From an uncultured Verrucomicrobiota bacterium (GTDB taxonomy: Bacteria; Verrucomicrobiota; Verrucomicrobiia; Limisphaerales; UBA9464): 35,554 nucleotides of DNA. Of the stretch, positions 7,806 to 15,681 are shown piece by piece. Positions within the stretch are counted from its first letter, which is position 1. Each line of letters starts with the position of its first letter. The stretch covers positions 1-35,554 of the forward strand of contig CAILNN010000132.1 in the NCBI GenBank assembly GCA_903835555.1. Direction: 5' to 3'. Below the pieces are notes generated by a model. That model did no database searches, had not been told where the DNA came from, and saw only the letters and a program-made list of their open reading frames with translations. Position numbers and translations under genes: made by a program.

Positions 7806-8732
7806 ATGAAGATCGCTGTCGCACTGTTGGCCGCCTGGATGGGATTCACCTTACGAGCCCAGGTCGAGGTCGAGATCAGGTGCGCCCAAAAGCGCTTCCT
7901 GCCATCGGAAAGCATTCCTCTTTCGGTGCGGATTGGGAATCTGACGGGGATGCCGCTCAAACTGGGGACATGGCCCGGCTGGTTGAGCTTTTCTGTTGAG
8001 CAAATGCCCGCCGGAGTGGTGAAGAAAATCGGCGATATCTCTGAAAGTGGGGAGTTTACGTTGGAGCAAAGCACGGTAGGCACCATCAAGTACGATCTGT
8101 CGTCGGTATTTGAAATCGACCAGATGGGGAACTATCGGGTCACGGCGACAGTGACACCTCTGGAAGGGGGCGAAAGTTTCACCAGTGCGCCGTTCCCAAT
8201 TGAAGTGGTTAATGGAACTCGCATCGAAGACCGGACGTTTGGCTATACACTACCAGACGGGACAATCGAGCAGCGGAAATATATTCTGCAACAGGCCAAC
8301 TACCTGAAGCAGCTGCAACTCTACCTCCGGGTGACCGACAGGTCAGAGTCCCACACCTACAAGGTCATTTCGCTGGGAGGTTTGGTTTCGTTCAAGCGTC
8401 CAGAGTTTTTGGTCGACAAACAAAGTCGGTTTCACATTTTGCATCAGTATAGCGCCACAGAGAGTCGATACCATGTCATCGATCCGGACGGAACAGTGAT
8501 CACCAAGGAGATTCGAGTAGGGGGAGATCGCAGGCCACAACTTCGCGTGAATGATGAAGGATTGGTCGCCGTCATTGGTGGGGTGCGTCGATTGGACAAG
8601 AGCGACGTACCGCCCCCGACGGAGGCCGAATGGAAAGCGGCCCGAGACGCTGAGATAGCAACAGCGATGGCAGTTGCACGGGCCGCTGAAGCGTCCGCCA
8701 CCAATGCTCCAAAATCGAAGAAGTCAAAATAA
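7806..8732 (+). CDS. Secreted hypothetical protein
   Basis: A 308-residue protein I cannot assign to a characterised family. The ATG at 7806 gives a clean signal peptide (MKIAVALLAAWMGFTLRAQ, cut probably after RAQ). The open frame continues upstream into hpnJ, but that start would bury the signal. The mature N-terminal half looks like an Ig-like beta-sandwich (SVRIGNLTGMPLKLGTWPGW, GNYRVTATVTP). The second half has short beta-strand units resembling propeller blades (FHILHQYSATESRYHVIDPD). The tail is rich in Ala and Lys and probably disordered. It overlaps the DUF481 gene by 29 bp, so the two are likely co-expressed and act in the envelope. Confidence 0.7.
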   Translation: MKIAVALLAAWMGFTLRAQVEVEIRCAQKRFLPSESIPLSVRIGNLTGMPLKLGTWPGWLSFSVEQMPAGVVKKIGDISESGEFTLEQSTVGTIKYDLSSVFEIDQMGNYRVTATVTPLEGGESFTSAPFPIEVVNGTRIEDRTFGYTLPDGTIEQRKYILQQANYLKQLQLYLRVTDRSESHTYKVISLGGLVSFKRPEFLVDKQSRFHILHQYSATESRYHVIDPDGTVITKEIRVGGDRRPQLRVNDEGLVAVIGGVRRLDKSDVPPPTEAEWKAARDAEIATAMAVARAAEASATNAPKSKKSK

Positions 8733-9798
8733 CTGGCTAATTGCCTGCGCCTGTGTGGGTCTTAGTTTGAGTTGTGTGGTGCTGGGTGCAGACCGCATCA
8801 CCTTGGTCTTGGGAAATGGCGACCGACTGACGGGGACTGTGCAGGCCGAGACCCCTGAATCGGTGACTTTGGAGACCCTTCTTGGCCCAATCAAAGTCCC
8901 GATATCCCAGATAACCCGTCGGGAAGCTCCATCAAGCCTACTGCCAGGACCCGGGACTGGCGGGACGTCACCCGGTGGCACCAACCTTCCGCCATCGGCT
9001 TTTGGAACAAACCGAGTTTCGGGGGTAGCGTCGACTAATACGGCGACACTCAAAAGCGGTGTGGGACAAGGACCCAATTTGGGGCCGGACCGTTTGCAAC
9101 CTGGCTGGCATCTCCTATCGCAACCGTGGATGAAACCACTGCTGACGAATTGGCATGGAAACATCCAACTAGGAATGGACTTGGGATTTGGAACCTCCGA
9201 GCGACGGTCATTTTACGGAAATGCGACGGCGAACCACACCTGGGATCGGGTTCGCAACCTGCTTGAATACCACGTTGCGTATGGCATCGTGAACCAACTG
9301 GAATCGGCCAACAAGATGGATGGTTCGGTCAAGACCGACGTCGATCTTGGACCGAAGCGGCGAGTCTATGTCTATGAGCACTTGGGGGCCGGTTACGATC
9401 ACATCCGGCATCTCGATCTAACCTTTGATACCGGTCCGGGTGTCGGGTACAAATTCATCGACAAACCGAAGTTTAAATTAGCGGGTGAAATCGGTGCTCA
9501 GTATCAGAAACTCAATTATGATAACGCGCCGGGGAAATCATTTTTTTCCGGACGGGTGGGCGAAAACCTGACTTGGAAAGCGTGGGACAAAGTAACGTTC
9601 ACCCAGCGTTTGTCCTATTTACCGAGTGTCAGTGACCCCGAGGACTATCGGATTCGTTTCGATTTGACGGCGGCCTATCCGTTATTCAAGAAGATCACCA
9701 TCAGCCTGAATATCATCGACCAATACGAAAGTCGACCCACGGTAAGCGTGCACAACAACGATCTTGAGATACAGTCGACGATCGGTGTCACTTTTTAG
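8704..9798 (+). CDS. DUF481 outer-membrane beta-barrel protein
   Basis: A 364-residue protein. The ATG at 8704 precedes a signal peptide (LIACACVGLSLSCVVLGA). A short SH3/Sm-like segment follows (ITLVLGNGDRLTGTV ... IKVPISQITRRE), then a Gly/Pro/Thr-rich linker (about 80-125), then a DUF481 domain of alternating beta-strands (from about residue 150 to the end). The protein ends in GVTF: a terminal aromatic residue is the usual sorting signal for outer-membrane barrels. DUF481 proteins (YdiY-like) are salt- or envelope-stress-linked outer-membrane proteins of unclear role. An upstream TTG start at 8674 is possible but would lengthen the n-region. Confidence 0.85.
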   Translation: MLQNRRSQNNWLIACACVGLSLSCVVLGADRITLVLGNGDRLTGTVQAETPESVTLETLLGPIKVPISQITRREAPSSLLPGPGTGGTSPGGTNLPPSAFGTNRVSGVASTNTATLKSGVGQGPNLGPDRLQPGWHLLSQPWMKPLLTNWHGNIQLGMDLGFGTSERRSFYGNATANHTWDRVRNLLEYHVAYGIVNQLESANKMDGSVKTDVDLGPKRRVYVYEHLGAGYDHIRHLDLTFDTGPGVGYKFIDKPKFKLAGEIGAQYQKLNYDNAPGKSFFSGRVGENLTWKAWDKVTFTQRLSYLPSVSDPEDYRIRFDLTAAYPLFKKITISLNIIDQYESRPTVSVHNNDLEIQSTIGVTF

Positions 9799-9828
9799 CA
9801 CCTTGTTGCTACTTCACGAATGGGAACG

Positions 9829-9857
9829 TTGACACTTGGTGTTTTCGTCCGTAGGAT
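9829..9857 (+). promoter_or_regulatory. Sigma-70-type promoter for the coiled-coil/lipoprotein operon
   Basis: TTGACA (9829-9834), a 17-bp spacer, and TAGGAT (9852-9857). The -35 box and spacing are at consensus and the -10 box matches 4 of 6. Transcription would start near 9864, giving a leader of about 20 nt before the ATG at 9885. Confidence 0.6.
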
Positions 9858-9884
9858 TTTCTCGGTCTAACCACGATTTACATC

Positions 9885-10637
9885 ATGCTTCGTCTCGCTT
9901 TGATTTTCGGTTTGCTGGCATCGATAGCCGGCCTTGTCGTCAGCCTGGTGGTCACCAAGCCTAAGGTGACCGAATTGGCTGAGAATCTGACCAAGACCAA
10001 AGGCGACCTAGCCGCTTCTGAGACCGCCCGATTAAAATCCGATGGCGAAGCCAAGGCGGCGAAGTTGGTAGCGGAAAAGGCTGCCAAGGACCTGTCGGAG
10101 ACCAAACAGGAGCTCGAAAAATCTCAGGCCGACGAGGTCACCCAGCATAGCCGGGCGGATCGACTGGCGAATGACCTTTCGAAGGCTTCCAAGGAGCGTA
10201 ATGATGCTCGTGAGGAACTTTCTCGATGGGAACTGACTGGCATCAAGCCAGAGCAGGTCTTTGTGCTCAAGGGAGACATAAAGAAAGCGAACGAGATGAT
10301 TGCTGTCGTGGAAAGCGAAAAGAAGCTCCTCAGCCGGAAGGTTGACACGCTGGAATCCCGGCTGCATCGGTACGAAGCGGATATCGAGCCTCCCGTGGAG
10401 ATGCCCGGATTACGCGGCAAAGTTTTGGCTGTCGACGCCAAATGGAATTTTATCGTGATCGATGCGGGAAGCGACGTCGCCAAGGAGAACGGGGTGGTGT
10501 TGATTCGGCGGGATGACAAGCTGGTTGGAAAAGCTCGAATCGTTCGCGTTGAGGCTCAGCGGAGCTTCGCGAACATCCTTCCTGAATGGCAACAAGCGAA
10601 TTACTCAGTTGCCGAAGGTGACTCCGTGCTTTACTAG
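9885..10637 (+). CDS. Membrane-anchored coiled-coil protein with C-terminal beta domain
   Basis: A 250-residue protein of unrecognised function. Residues 1-24 form a transmembrane anchor (LALIFGLLASIAGLVVSLVV). Residues about 28-165 are a long coiled coil rich in Lys, Glu, Ala and Asp (LAENLTKTKGDLAASETARL and similar). Residues about 173-250 form a compact beta domain (GLRGKVLAVDAKWNFIVIDAG ... VARGD-like turn ... VRVEAQRSFANILP ... EGDSVLY) resembling the OB/SH3-like C-terminal domain of envelope spacer proteins. It reads with a strong promoter upstream and the 52-residue lipoprotein gene 6 bp downstream. A structural role spanning the periplasm is inference. Confidence 0.75.
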   Translation: MLRLALIFGLLASIAGLVVSLVVTKPKVTELAENLTKTKGDLAASETARLKSDGEAKAAKLVAEKAAKDLSETKQELEKSQADEVTQHSRADRLANDLSKASKERNDAREELSRWELTGIKPEQVFVLKGDIKKANEMIAVVESEKKLLSRKVDTLESRLHRYEADIEPPVEMPGLRGKVLAVDAKWNFIVIDAGSDVAKENGVVLIRRDDKLVGKARIVRVEAQRSFANILPEWQQANYSVAEGDSVLY

Positions 10638-10643
10638 TCATCC

Positions 10644-10802
10644 ATGAAGCGATTGGTACGCATTGCTGCTTGTCTGTTGTTTCTCGGAGCGGTTGCTCTC
10701 GTCGGAGGGTGTGCTTCAGAAGACCAAGTGACCACCCGCCCGTGGAACACTCCCCAATCTTGGGAGAATGGTTTGCCTGCATCCATGACTGAGGGACGGT
10801 AG
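10644..10802 (+). CDS. Small (52-residue) lipoprotein
   Basis: A short gene starting 6 bp after the coiled-coil gene. MKRLVRI, a hydrophobic core and the lipobox LVGGC (Cys23) mark it as a lipoprotein. The mature part is only 30 residues (ASEDQVTTRPWNTPQSWENG then LPASMTEGR). The pattern R-P-W-x-x-P-x-x-W-E-x-G-L-P resembles a small conserved lipoprotein I recall from other Verrucomicrobia. A strong terminator follows 31 bp later. The function is unknown; tight linkage to the coiled-coil gene suggests a joint envelope role. Confidence 0.75.
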   Translation: MKRLVRIAACLLFLGAVALVGGCASEDQVTTRPWNTPQSWENGLPASMTEGR

Positions 10803-10833
10803 GGTGTTAGAGAACGTCCAAAGAAAGAAATAC

Positions 10834-10858
10834 AAACCGGGGTTTTCCCCGGTTTTTT
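10834..10858. terminator. Strong intrinsic terminator, probably bidirectional
   Basis: AAACCGGGG-TTTT-CCCCGGTTT with a run of six T ending at 10858. It closes the plus-strand operon ending at 10802. Read on the other strand the stem is followed by TTTGTATTTC, so it may also end argB transcription. Confidence 0.9.
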
Positions 10859-10868
10859 GCTTTTGAAA

Positions 10869-10886
10869 GGGAAATAATCTGACCCC
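10869..10886. repeat. Fragment resembling a dispersed 'GGGGTCAGATTATTTCC' repeat
   Basis: The sequence GGAAATAATCTGACCCC lies just after the terminator. I recall this string as a dispersed intergenic motif often near IS200-like (RAYT) transposases; no such gene is present here. The identification is from memory and unverified. Confidence 0.35.
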
Positions 10887-10945
10887 AAGTCATGTGGCCC
10901 GAAGTCGCCCCTGTGTTTCGACCACTATTCTGGCGATGGAAAAGG

Positions 10946-11821
10946 CTAACGGACAACCTCGGTGCCAACACCGGCGTCGGTGAATATCTCCAAGAGAATT
11001 GAATGGGGTAGACGCCCGTCGACAAACTGTACCTTTTCTACTCCTGCTTCGAGAGCAGTCACAGCGCTGTCGACCTTGGGAATCATCCCGGCGTCGATCA
11101 CCCCTGCCCGCTTAAGATCGGCTACGTCGCGAACGGCGAGATGCCGTATCAAGGTTGCCGGGTCTTTGGGATTGCGCATCAATCCGGGAACATCACTCAT
11201 AAAGACCAAGCGTCGGGCCGCCAAGGCGATGGCTACGTGAGCGGCGGACACGTCTCCATTGCAATTGTAAATGCGACCATCCTCGCCGGTCGCGGTCGGA
11301 CTGATGACTGGGGTAAAACCCCGGTTCAGGCAGTCCACCAGCGGTTGAATATTCACGGAGGTTACCTCACCGACCTGGCCCAAATCGATTGGGCTACCAT
11401 CCGGTGCAGAGAGTTGGAATTTGCGGCAGGTAAAAATATCGGTTCCGGCGAAACCTTGAGCATTCCCACCGAGCGAGTTGATGGTGGCGACCAACTCCGG
11501 GTTGATTTCCCGGGAGAGGACTTGGTCGACGATTTTGACTGTCGATTCGTCGGTCACGCGTTGACCCTGAATGAATCGGGAAGCTACCCCTTCGCGTTCA
11601 AGTGCCCTGGTAATTGCTTTTCCGCCGCCGTGAACGACGACTGGATTGATCTGAACGCTCTCCAAGAATACCAAATCCCGAGCGACCGAATTGCGAACTG
11701 CCGGATCGGGGGAATCCATGAATGAACCGCCATATTTGATGACAAATCGGGCTGAGGAAAACCGCTGAATATAGGGAAGTGCTTCGAGAAGAGTCTCGGC
11801 TTTCGCAATAATATCACGCAT
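10946..11821 (-). CDS. argB: Acetylglutamate kinase
   Basis: A 291-residue amino-acid kinase. It phosphorylates N-acetyl-L-glutamate with ATP, the second step of arginine synthesis, in the cytoplasm. The nucleotide/phosphate loops FVIKYGGSFM and VVVHGGGKAI, the substrate-binding GQRVTDESTV, the INSLGGNAQGFAG segment, the DVPGLM motif and the GMIPKVDSAVTALEAGVEKV end are all in order and the length is standard. The usual N-x-N-A-D motif reads NCNGD, a small change next to the catalytic Asp. The N-terminal helix (AETLLEALPYIQRF) is the type found in arginine-regulated hexameric enzymes. No other arg gene is adjacent. Confidence 0.95.
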   Translation of the reverse strand: MRDIIAKAETLLEALPYIQRFSSARFVIKYGGSFMDSPDPAVRNSVARDLVFLESVQINPVVVHGGGKAITRALEREGVASRFIQGQRVTDESTVKIVDQVLSREINPELVATINSLGGNAQGFAGTDIFTCRKFQLSAPDGSPIDLGQVGEVTSVNIQPLVDCLNRGFTPVISPTATGEDGRIYNCNGDVSAAHVAIALAARRLVFMSDVPGLMRNPKDPATLIRHLAVRDVADLKRAGVIDAGMIPKVDSAVTALEAGVEKVQFVDGRLPHSILLEIFTDAGVGTEVVR

Positions 11822-11922
11822 GGGAATCGACAGAGTCAGACGAGAGCGAGGGGAAAAATAAGACGGATAGGGCCGATGAAACGAATGAATACGGGATAAG
11901 AAATCCGTCCCGACCCAAGACG

Positions 11923-12252
11923 CTAAGGCTGGCGAATCGGTTCGCGAAAGGTGACAACAACTTCATCGGGTCGCGCGTAGCCAATTTCTCGAAGGCGGCG
12001 CTCGACTGTCCTGGGGTCAGACTTTAGGGCTCGAATTTCCGATTCCAGACGAGAAATCTCGGCCTTTAGGTGGTCCACCTTGTCTTGTTGGGTCTGCAAA
12101 TCCGCCCGCATGACTTGATTTTGACGAATGAGCGGTATGTAGCGAAGACCGATCGCACCGATGACTGCCAAAAAGATCAGCACGACCAAAATCCGATTGA
12201 GCCAACTCAAAAGGCTCATCGAAAGTCGTTGACTGGTGGAAAAGGTGCTCAC
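11923..12252 (-). CDS. FtsB/DivIC-like septum formation initiator
   Basis: A 109-residue bitopic membrane protein. A transmembrane helix (about residues 20-38) is followed by a coiled coil (about 42-78) and then RTVERRLREIGYARPDEVVVTF, the typical end of the FtsB/DivIC family (ERxARExLGYxxPGE). Such proteins form the FtsB-FtsL-FtsQ bridge of the divisome. The GTG start overlaps the stop of the upstream lipoprotein gene (GTGA), so the two are translationally coupled. It precedes argB by 101 bp. No other cell-division gene is in view. Confidence 0.85.
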   Translation of the reverse strand: MSTFSTSQRLSMSLLSWLNRILVVLIFLAVIGAIGLRYIPLIRQNQVMRADLQTQQDKVDHLKAEISRLESEIRALKSDPRTVERRLREIGYARPDEVVVTFREPIRQP

Positions 12253-12632
12253 CTATAAAACTCCCGTGCGGACTGAAGCCGATGGTCAGGCGTAAAAGTC
12301 AGGCGTAAGAAGCGTGCCGGGCCATCCATCACGTCGACAGTGTAAAAACCTGAATGATAGCCACGAAAACCACGGGGCCCCCACGCGGTATAGGTCGCAT
12401 AGGAATTGCCATGGTAAAGGAGCCACTCGGCAACCATCGTTTGGTCGCTAGTAGTTGCCACCTTGTCTGGAGGGCCCAGCTCCTTGATGGCATCGTCGTA
12501 GGTGTAGGAGCCAACACGGGATTTCCAGTCCACGCGCGTGGCACAGCCAGTCACGAAAACCCCCGCCGATATTCCCATCAAAAGGAATAACGCGAACAGG
12601 TGTCCCCCCCGATTTACCCTGATCCGATTCAC
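12249..12632 (-). CDS. Small lipoprotein, possibly BamE/SmpA-like fold
   Basis: A 127-residue protein with a lipobox (VFVTGC, Cys30) after a hydrophobic segment. The mature part begins ATRVDWKSRVGSYTYDDAIKELGPPDK, resembling small outer-membrane lipoproteins of the SmpA/OmlA (BamE) fold (a two-helix start with an 'LGPP' turn), followed by beta strands (AEWLLY, FYTVDV, RFLRLTF). It is not confidently in that family. GTG start at 12632, with a possible promoter only a few bases upstream. Coupled by overlap to the FtsB-like gene. Confidence 0.75.
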   Translation of the reverse strand: MNRIRVNRGGHLFALFLLMGISAGVFVTGCATRVDWKSRVGSYTYDDAIKELGPPDKVATTSDQTMVAEWLLYHGNSYATYTAWGPRGFRGYHSGFYTVDVMDGPARFLRLTFTPDHRLQSAREFYR

Positions 12633-12641
12633 CTCAGGGCA

Positions 12642-12669
12642 AATATAGCCACCTCAAAAAGCGATGCAA
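12642..12669 (-). promoter_or_regulatory. Possible promoter for the lipoprotein-ftsB operon
   Basis: On the minus strand: TTGCAT, a 16-bp spacer, TATATT. The -10 box matches 5 of 6, the -35 box only 3 of 6. The predicted start point (about 12635) would leave almost no leader before the GTG at 12632. A 12-bp palindrome GTTTCTTGAAAC lies just upstream (12677-12688). Confidence 0.35.
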
Positions 12670-12781
12670 TAGCGTAGTTTCTTGAAACCGATTGACATCG
12701 ATATGGAAGGGACGAGGGGTCCAGCAGGATTGTTGGCCTCGCCAGAACGGTAAATCCAATCGATAGTTCGGTGACAAGACC

Positions 12782-15598
12782 GTGAAGGACAATCCGCAAT
12801 CGACTGACGTGGAACCCCATTCGCCAGTCGCCGAGTGGTTTGCCCGGAAATTCGTCCATCCGACCCCTGCTCAAGCAGCAGCCTGGCCTCTTATTGCGGA
12901 TGGACATTCAGTACTCATTGTTTCACCCACTGGCACGGGGAAAACCTTTGCGGCCTTCTACCAAGTCTTGCATGAACTCGCCCGGCAGCATTTGGAAGGC
13001 GTTCTCCGGGACGAGCTTCAATGTCTGTACCTTTCACCTCTTCGGGCACTGAGTTACGATTTGGAGAAAAACCTCCAAAGGCCATTACGCGAGGTCTACG
13101 GCGAACAGCCGCCCATTCGGGTGGGTCTCCGTTCGGGCGACACGGAAACGTCAGAACGTCAGAGCCAATGGGCACATCCACCGCATATTTTGCTGACAAC
13201 CCCCGAAAGCCTGTCGCTTTTGCTCAGTCAATCTCGCTGGACATCGATTCTGGCGAACGTTCGTTGGGTGATTGTCGATGAGATTCATGCGCTGGCCGAA
13301 AACAAGCGGGGCGCCCTATTAAGTCTGGCCTTGGAACGTCTTGATGCCCTGCCCCGTCGAAGCCCGATACCGGTTCAACGGATCGGGCTGAGCGCCACGG
13401 TTCATCCGCTTCCTCTGGTGGCGAGATTCCTGGTGGGAACGGATAGAAGCTGCGAGATCATCGATGTTTCGACGAGCAAGAGAATTGACCTGCAATTGTA
13501 TTCGCCGCTCCAGCGCCATCCCTATCCGATGGCCGGTTTCAGTGGTGTTCGTCTGATCGAGGAATTGGGCCGATTGGTGCGGCAGAACCGAACTACGCTT
13601 GTATTCTCGAATACCCGGAGTGGGGCGGAATCGGCAACCTACTGGTTGAAGGAACATCTTCCGGACCTTGCCCCCCAAATTGAATGTCATCATGCCAGTT
13701 TGGATCGGGAAGTACGACTAGAAGTGGAGGATCGACTCAAGCGCGGGGAGTTGAGGTGTGTGGTCTGTTCAACCTCATTGGAGTTGGGCCTGGATATAGG
13801 CAGCATCGATTTGGTGGTTATGCTTTCGACGCCCAAGGGGGTGAATAAAGCCCTCCAGCGAACGGGGCGGGCCGGGCACAATCTTCGAGAGGTGAGCCGG
13901 GGCCTGTTGATGGCCACCAATATAAATGATCTGATTGAATGTGCGGCGACAGCGCGTCTAGCGCGAATCGGTCAATTGGATGCGATACGCATCGCCCGTG
14001 CCCCGTTGGATGTCCTAGCTCAGAATCTGGTTGGAATGGGTTGTCACGGCGAGGTTTCGATTGAGGAGGCATTTGCCCTCGTTCGCCGCGCACAACCTTA
14101 CGCCCAATTATCGAGGGACGATTTCCAGTTGGTGCTCGACTACCTCGCCGGCGGCGGAAAGGCCTTGAGACAACAATATCAGGAAGTTTTTGGCAGGATT
14201 GTATTGGATGAGGCGCGGGGCGTTTTCGAGACGCGACCAGGAATGACACGACGGGATTTCCTGCAAAATATCGGGACCATCCCGAGCGATGGGATGGTTC
14301 GCATCCTGTTGAAAAACAGTCCGTTGGGTTCGGTTGAAGAGTCGTTTCTCCGTTCCCTAAGGCCCGGGGACATCTTTTCGCTGGCTGGAAGGGCACTTCG
14401 CCTGGAGCGCGTTGGCTTGATGGAAGCCTGGGTGGAGCGGGCGGATGGGGCTGTACCAACCGTGCCGCGATGGGGAGCCAATAAGATGCCGCTCTCAAAT
14501 CGAGTCGGACAAGAGATCATCGATTTCCGAAGCGAGTTCAGGAAACGGTTGGAATCAATGCCGTTTCGGCAATCGCCTACCTTAATCCCGTGGGTTGCGA
14601 GCCGATTGGAATGTTCGGAAAACAATGCCGCGATCATCTTTCGTGTCCATGCCACGCAACATCAGCTCAGTGAGTTACCAACCGCCGATTTTCTATTGGT
14701 TGAGGAGTTACAGGCTCAACCGTTCTTGGAGATGACGGGTGAAAAGCTTGCACGGAGTTCACCGAACCATCGGCGACCATCAACGACCGCTCTGCCTGCA
14801 AGGCCACCGGAACGTCAGATGGCGCTGGATTTGCTTATGCAGGATTCACGATTGCAGCGCGGCAGCCAAATCAAATCGGTGACCAAGAAAACCAGTCCAC
14901 GATCGCCCCCGGTGTCTTCTCAACCGGAGAGCGAAAGTATGGGCATACAGCCCGGTCGACATTATTTTTTCCATTCTCTGATCGGACGATCAGCCAATGA
15001 CGCGCTTTCGCGGGTCGTGGCCCTCCGGTTGTCGCGTCTGCGCGGAGGCAATGCGGTGGCCACGCCCGATGATTATGGCTTTGTGCTGACGGTTGGAGAC
15101 GCGCAAAGGATAGAGGAAAGGGACCTGGCACCCTTATTGACGAGCAACGGATTTCATCAGGATCTGCATCAAGCGCTCACGCGATCGCACCTGCTTCAGT
15201 ACTATTTTCGCAATGCGGCGCAAACGGGGCTGATGGTTTATCGGAACTACTTCGGAGAGCAGAAATCGGTCCGCAAGGTTCAATGGTCGGCGGAGGTCAT
15301 TTTCAATGTTCTCAGTGAACACGAGCCCGATCATGTTTTGCTGCGGGAGGCGCGGCAGGATGCCATGCACACGCACCTGGATGCCGACGGAGCCGAGCAG
15401 TTTCTGGTTGATCTGACTGAGAAACGGAAGCCGGTTCGCCTGCGGGTCATTTCCCAGGTGTCGCCGCTGTCGTTTGGAATGTACGCGACCCAAATAAAAG
15501 AAGCGCTCATGGTAGAAGATCCGCGAGAGACGATGGAACGGTTGTATAATCAGTGGTGGGAGCAATTGGGGAGTTCACCGATGGACGGGGGGATTTGA
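12782..15598 (+). CDS. Lhr-type ATP-dependent DNA helicase (Lhr-core)
   Basis: A 938-residue superfamily 2 helicase, GTG start. Helicase motifs in order: HPTPAQAAAW (Q-like), Walker A SPTGTGKT (48-55), LYLSPLRAL (Ia), TTPESL (Ib), Walker B DEIH (166-169), LSATV (203-207, motif III), LVFSNTRSGAE (IV), CSTSLELGLDIG (V) and LQRTGRAGH (VI). The Lhr winged-helix and core region (about 400-560: VLAQNLVGMGCHGEV, TRRDFLQNIGTI) and a long C-terminal domain ending in the PRETMERLYNQWWEQL tail follow. Lhr-core proteins translocate 3' to 5' on single-stranded DNA and act in repair. The 1400-residue long Lhr form of Actinobacteria and enterics is not matched. Confidence 0.9.
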   Translation: MKDNPQSTDVEPHSPVAEWFARKFVHPTPAQAAAWPLIADGHSVLIVSPTGTGKTFAAFYQVLHELARQHLEGVLRDELQCLYLSPLRALSYDLEKNLQRPLREVYGEQPPIRVGLRSGDTETSERQSQWAHPPHILLTTPESLSLLLSQSRWTSILANVRWVIVDEIHALAENKRGALLSLALERLDALPRRSPIPVQRIGLSATVHPLPLVARFLVGTDRSCEIIDVSTSKRIDLQLYSPLQRHPYPMAGFSGVRLIEELGRLVRQNRTTLVFSNTRSGAESATYWLKEHLPDLAPQIECHHASLDREVRLEVEDRLKRGELRCVVCSTSLELGLDIGSIDLVVMLSTPKGVNKALQRTGRAGHNLREVSRGLLMATNINDLIECAATARLARIGQLDAIRIARAPLDVLAQNLVGMGCHGEVSIEEAFALVRRAQPYAQLSRDDFQLVLDYLAGGGKALRQQYQEVFGRIVLDEARGVFETRPGMTRRDFLQNIGTIPSDGMVRILLKNSPLGSVEESFLRSLRPGDIFSLAGRALRLERVGLMEAWVERADGAVPTVPRWGANKMPLSNRVGQEIIDFRSEFRKRLESMPFRQSPTLIPWVASRLECSENNAAIIFRVHATQHQLSELPTADFLLVEELQAQPFLEMTGEKLARSSPNHRRPSTTALPARPPERQMALDLLMQDSRLQRGSQIKSVTKKTSPRSPPVSSQPESESMGIQPGRHYFFHSLIGRSANDALSRVVALRLSRLRGGNAVATPDDYGFVLTVGDAQRIEERDLAPLLTSNGFHQDLHQALTRSHLLQYYFRNAAQTGLMVYRNYFGEQKSVRKVQWSAEVIFNVLSEHEPDHVLLREARQDAMHTHLDADGAEQFLVDLTEKRKPVRLRVISQVSPLSFGMYATQIKEALMVEDPRETMERLYNQWWEQLGSSPMDGGI

Positions 15599-15681
15599 TA
15601 TCCCGAACTGGAAAATGGGAGATGAAAGGGTGGGTGCTCGCAGCGACATTCCCCTCGCCGCTTGACGCCAACGAAGCCGGA

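Noticed and set aside
13818..14498. 226-codon minus-strand frame inside the Lhr helicase gene
   Set aside because: Antisense to conserved helicase motifs and rich in Pro/Arg/Ser, as expected of a shadow frame.
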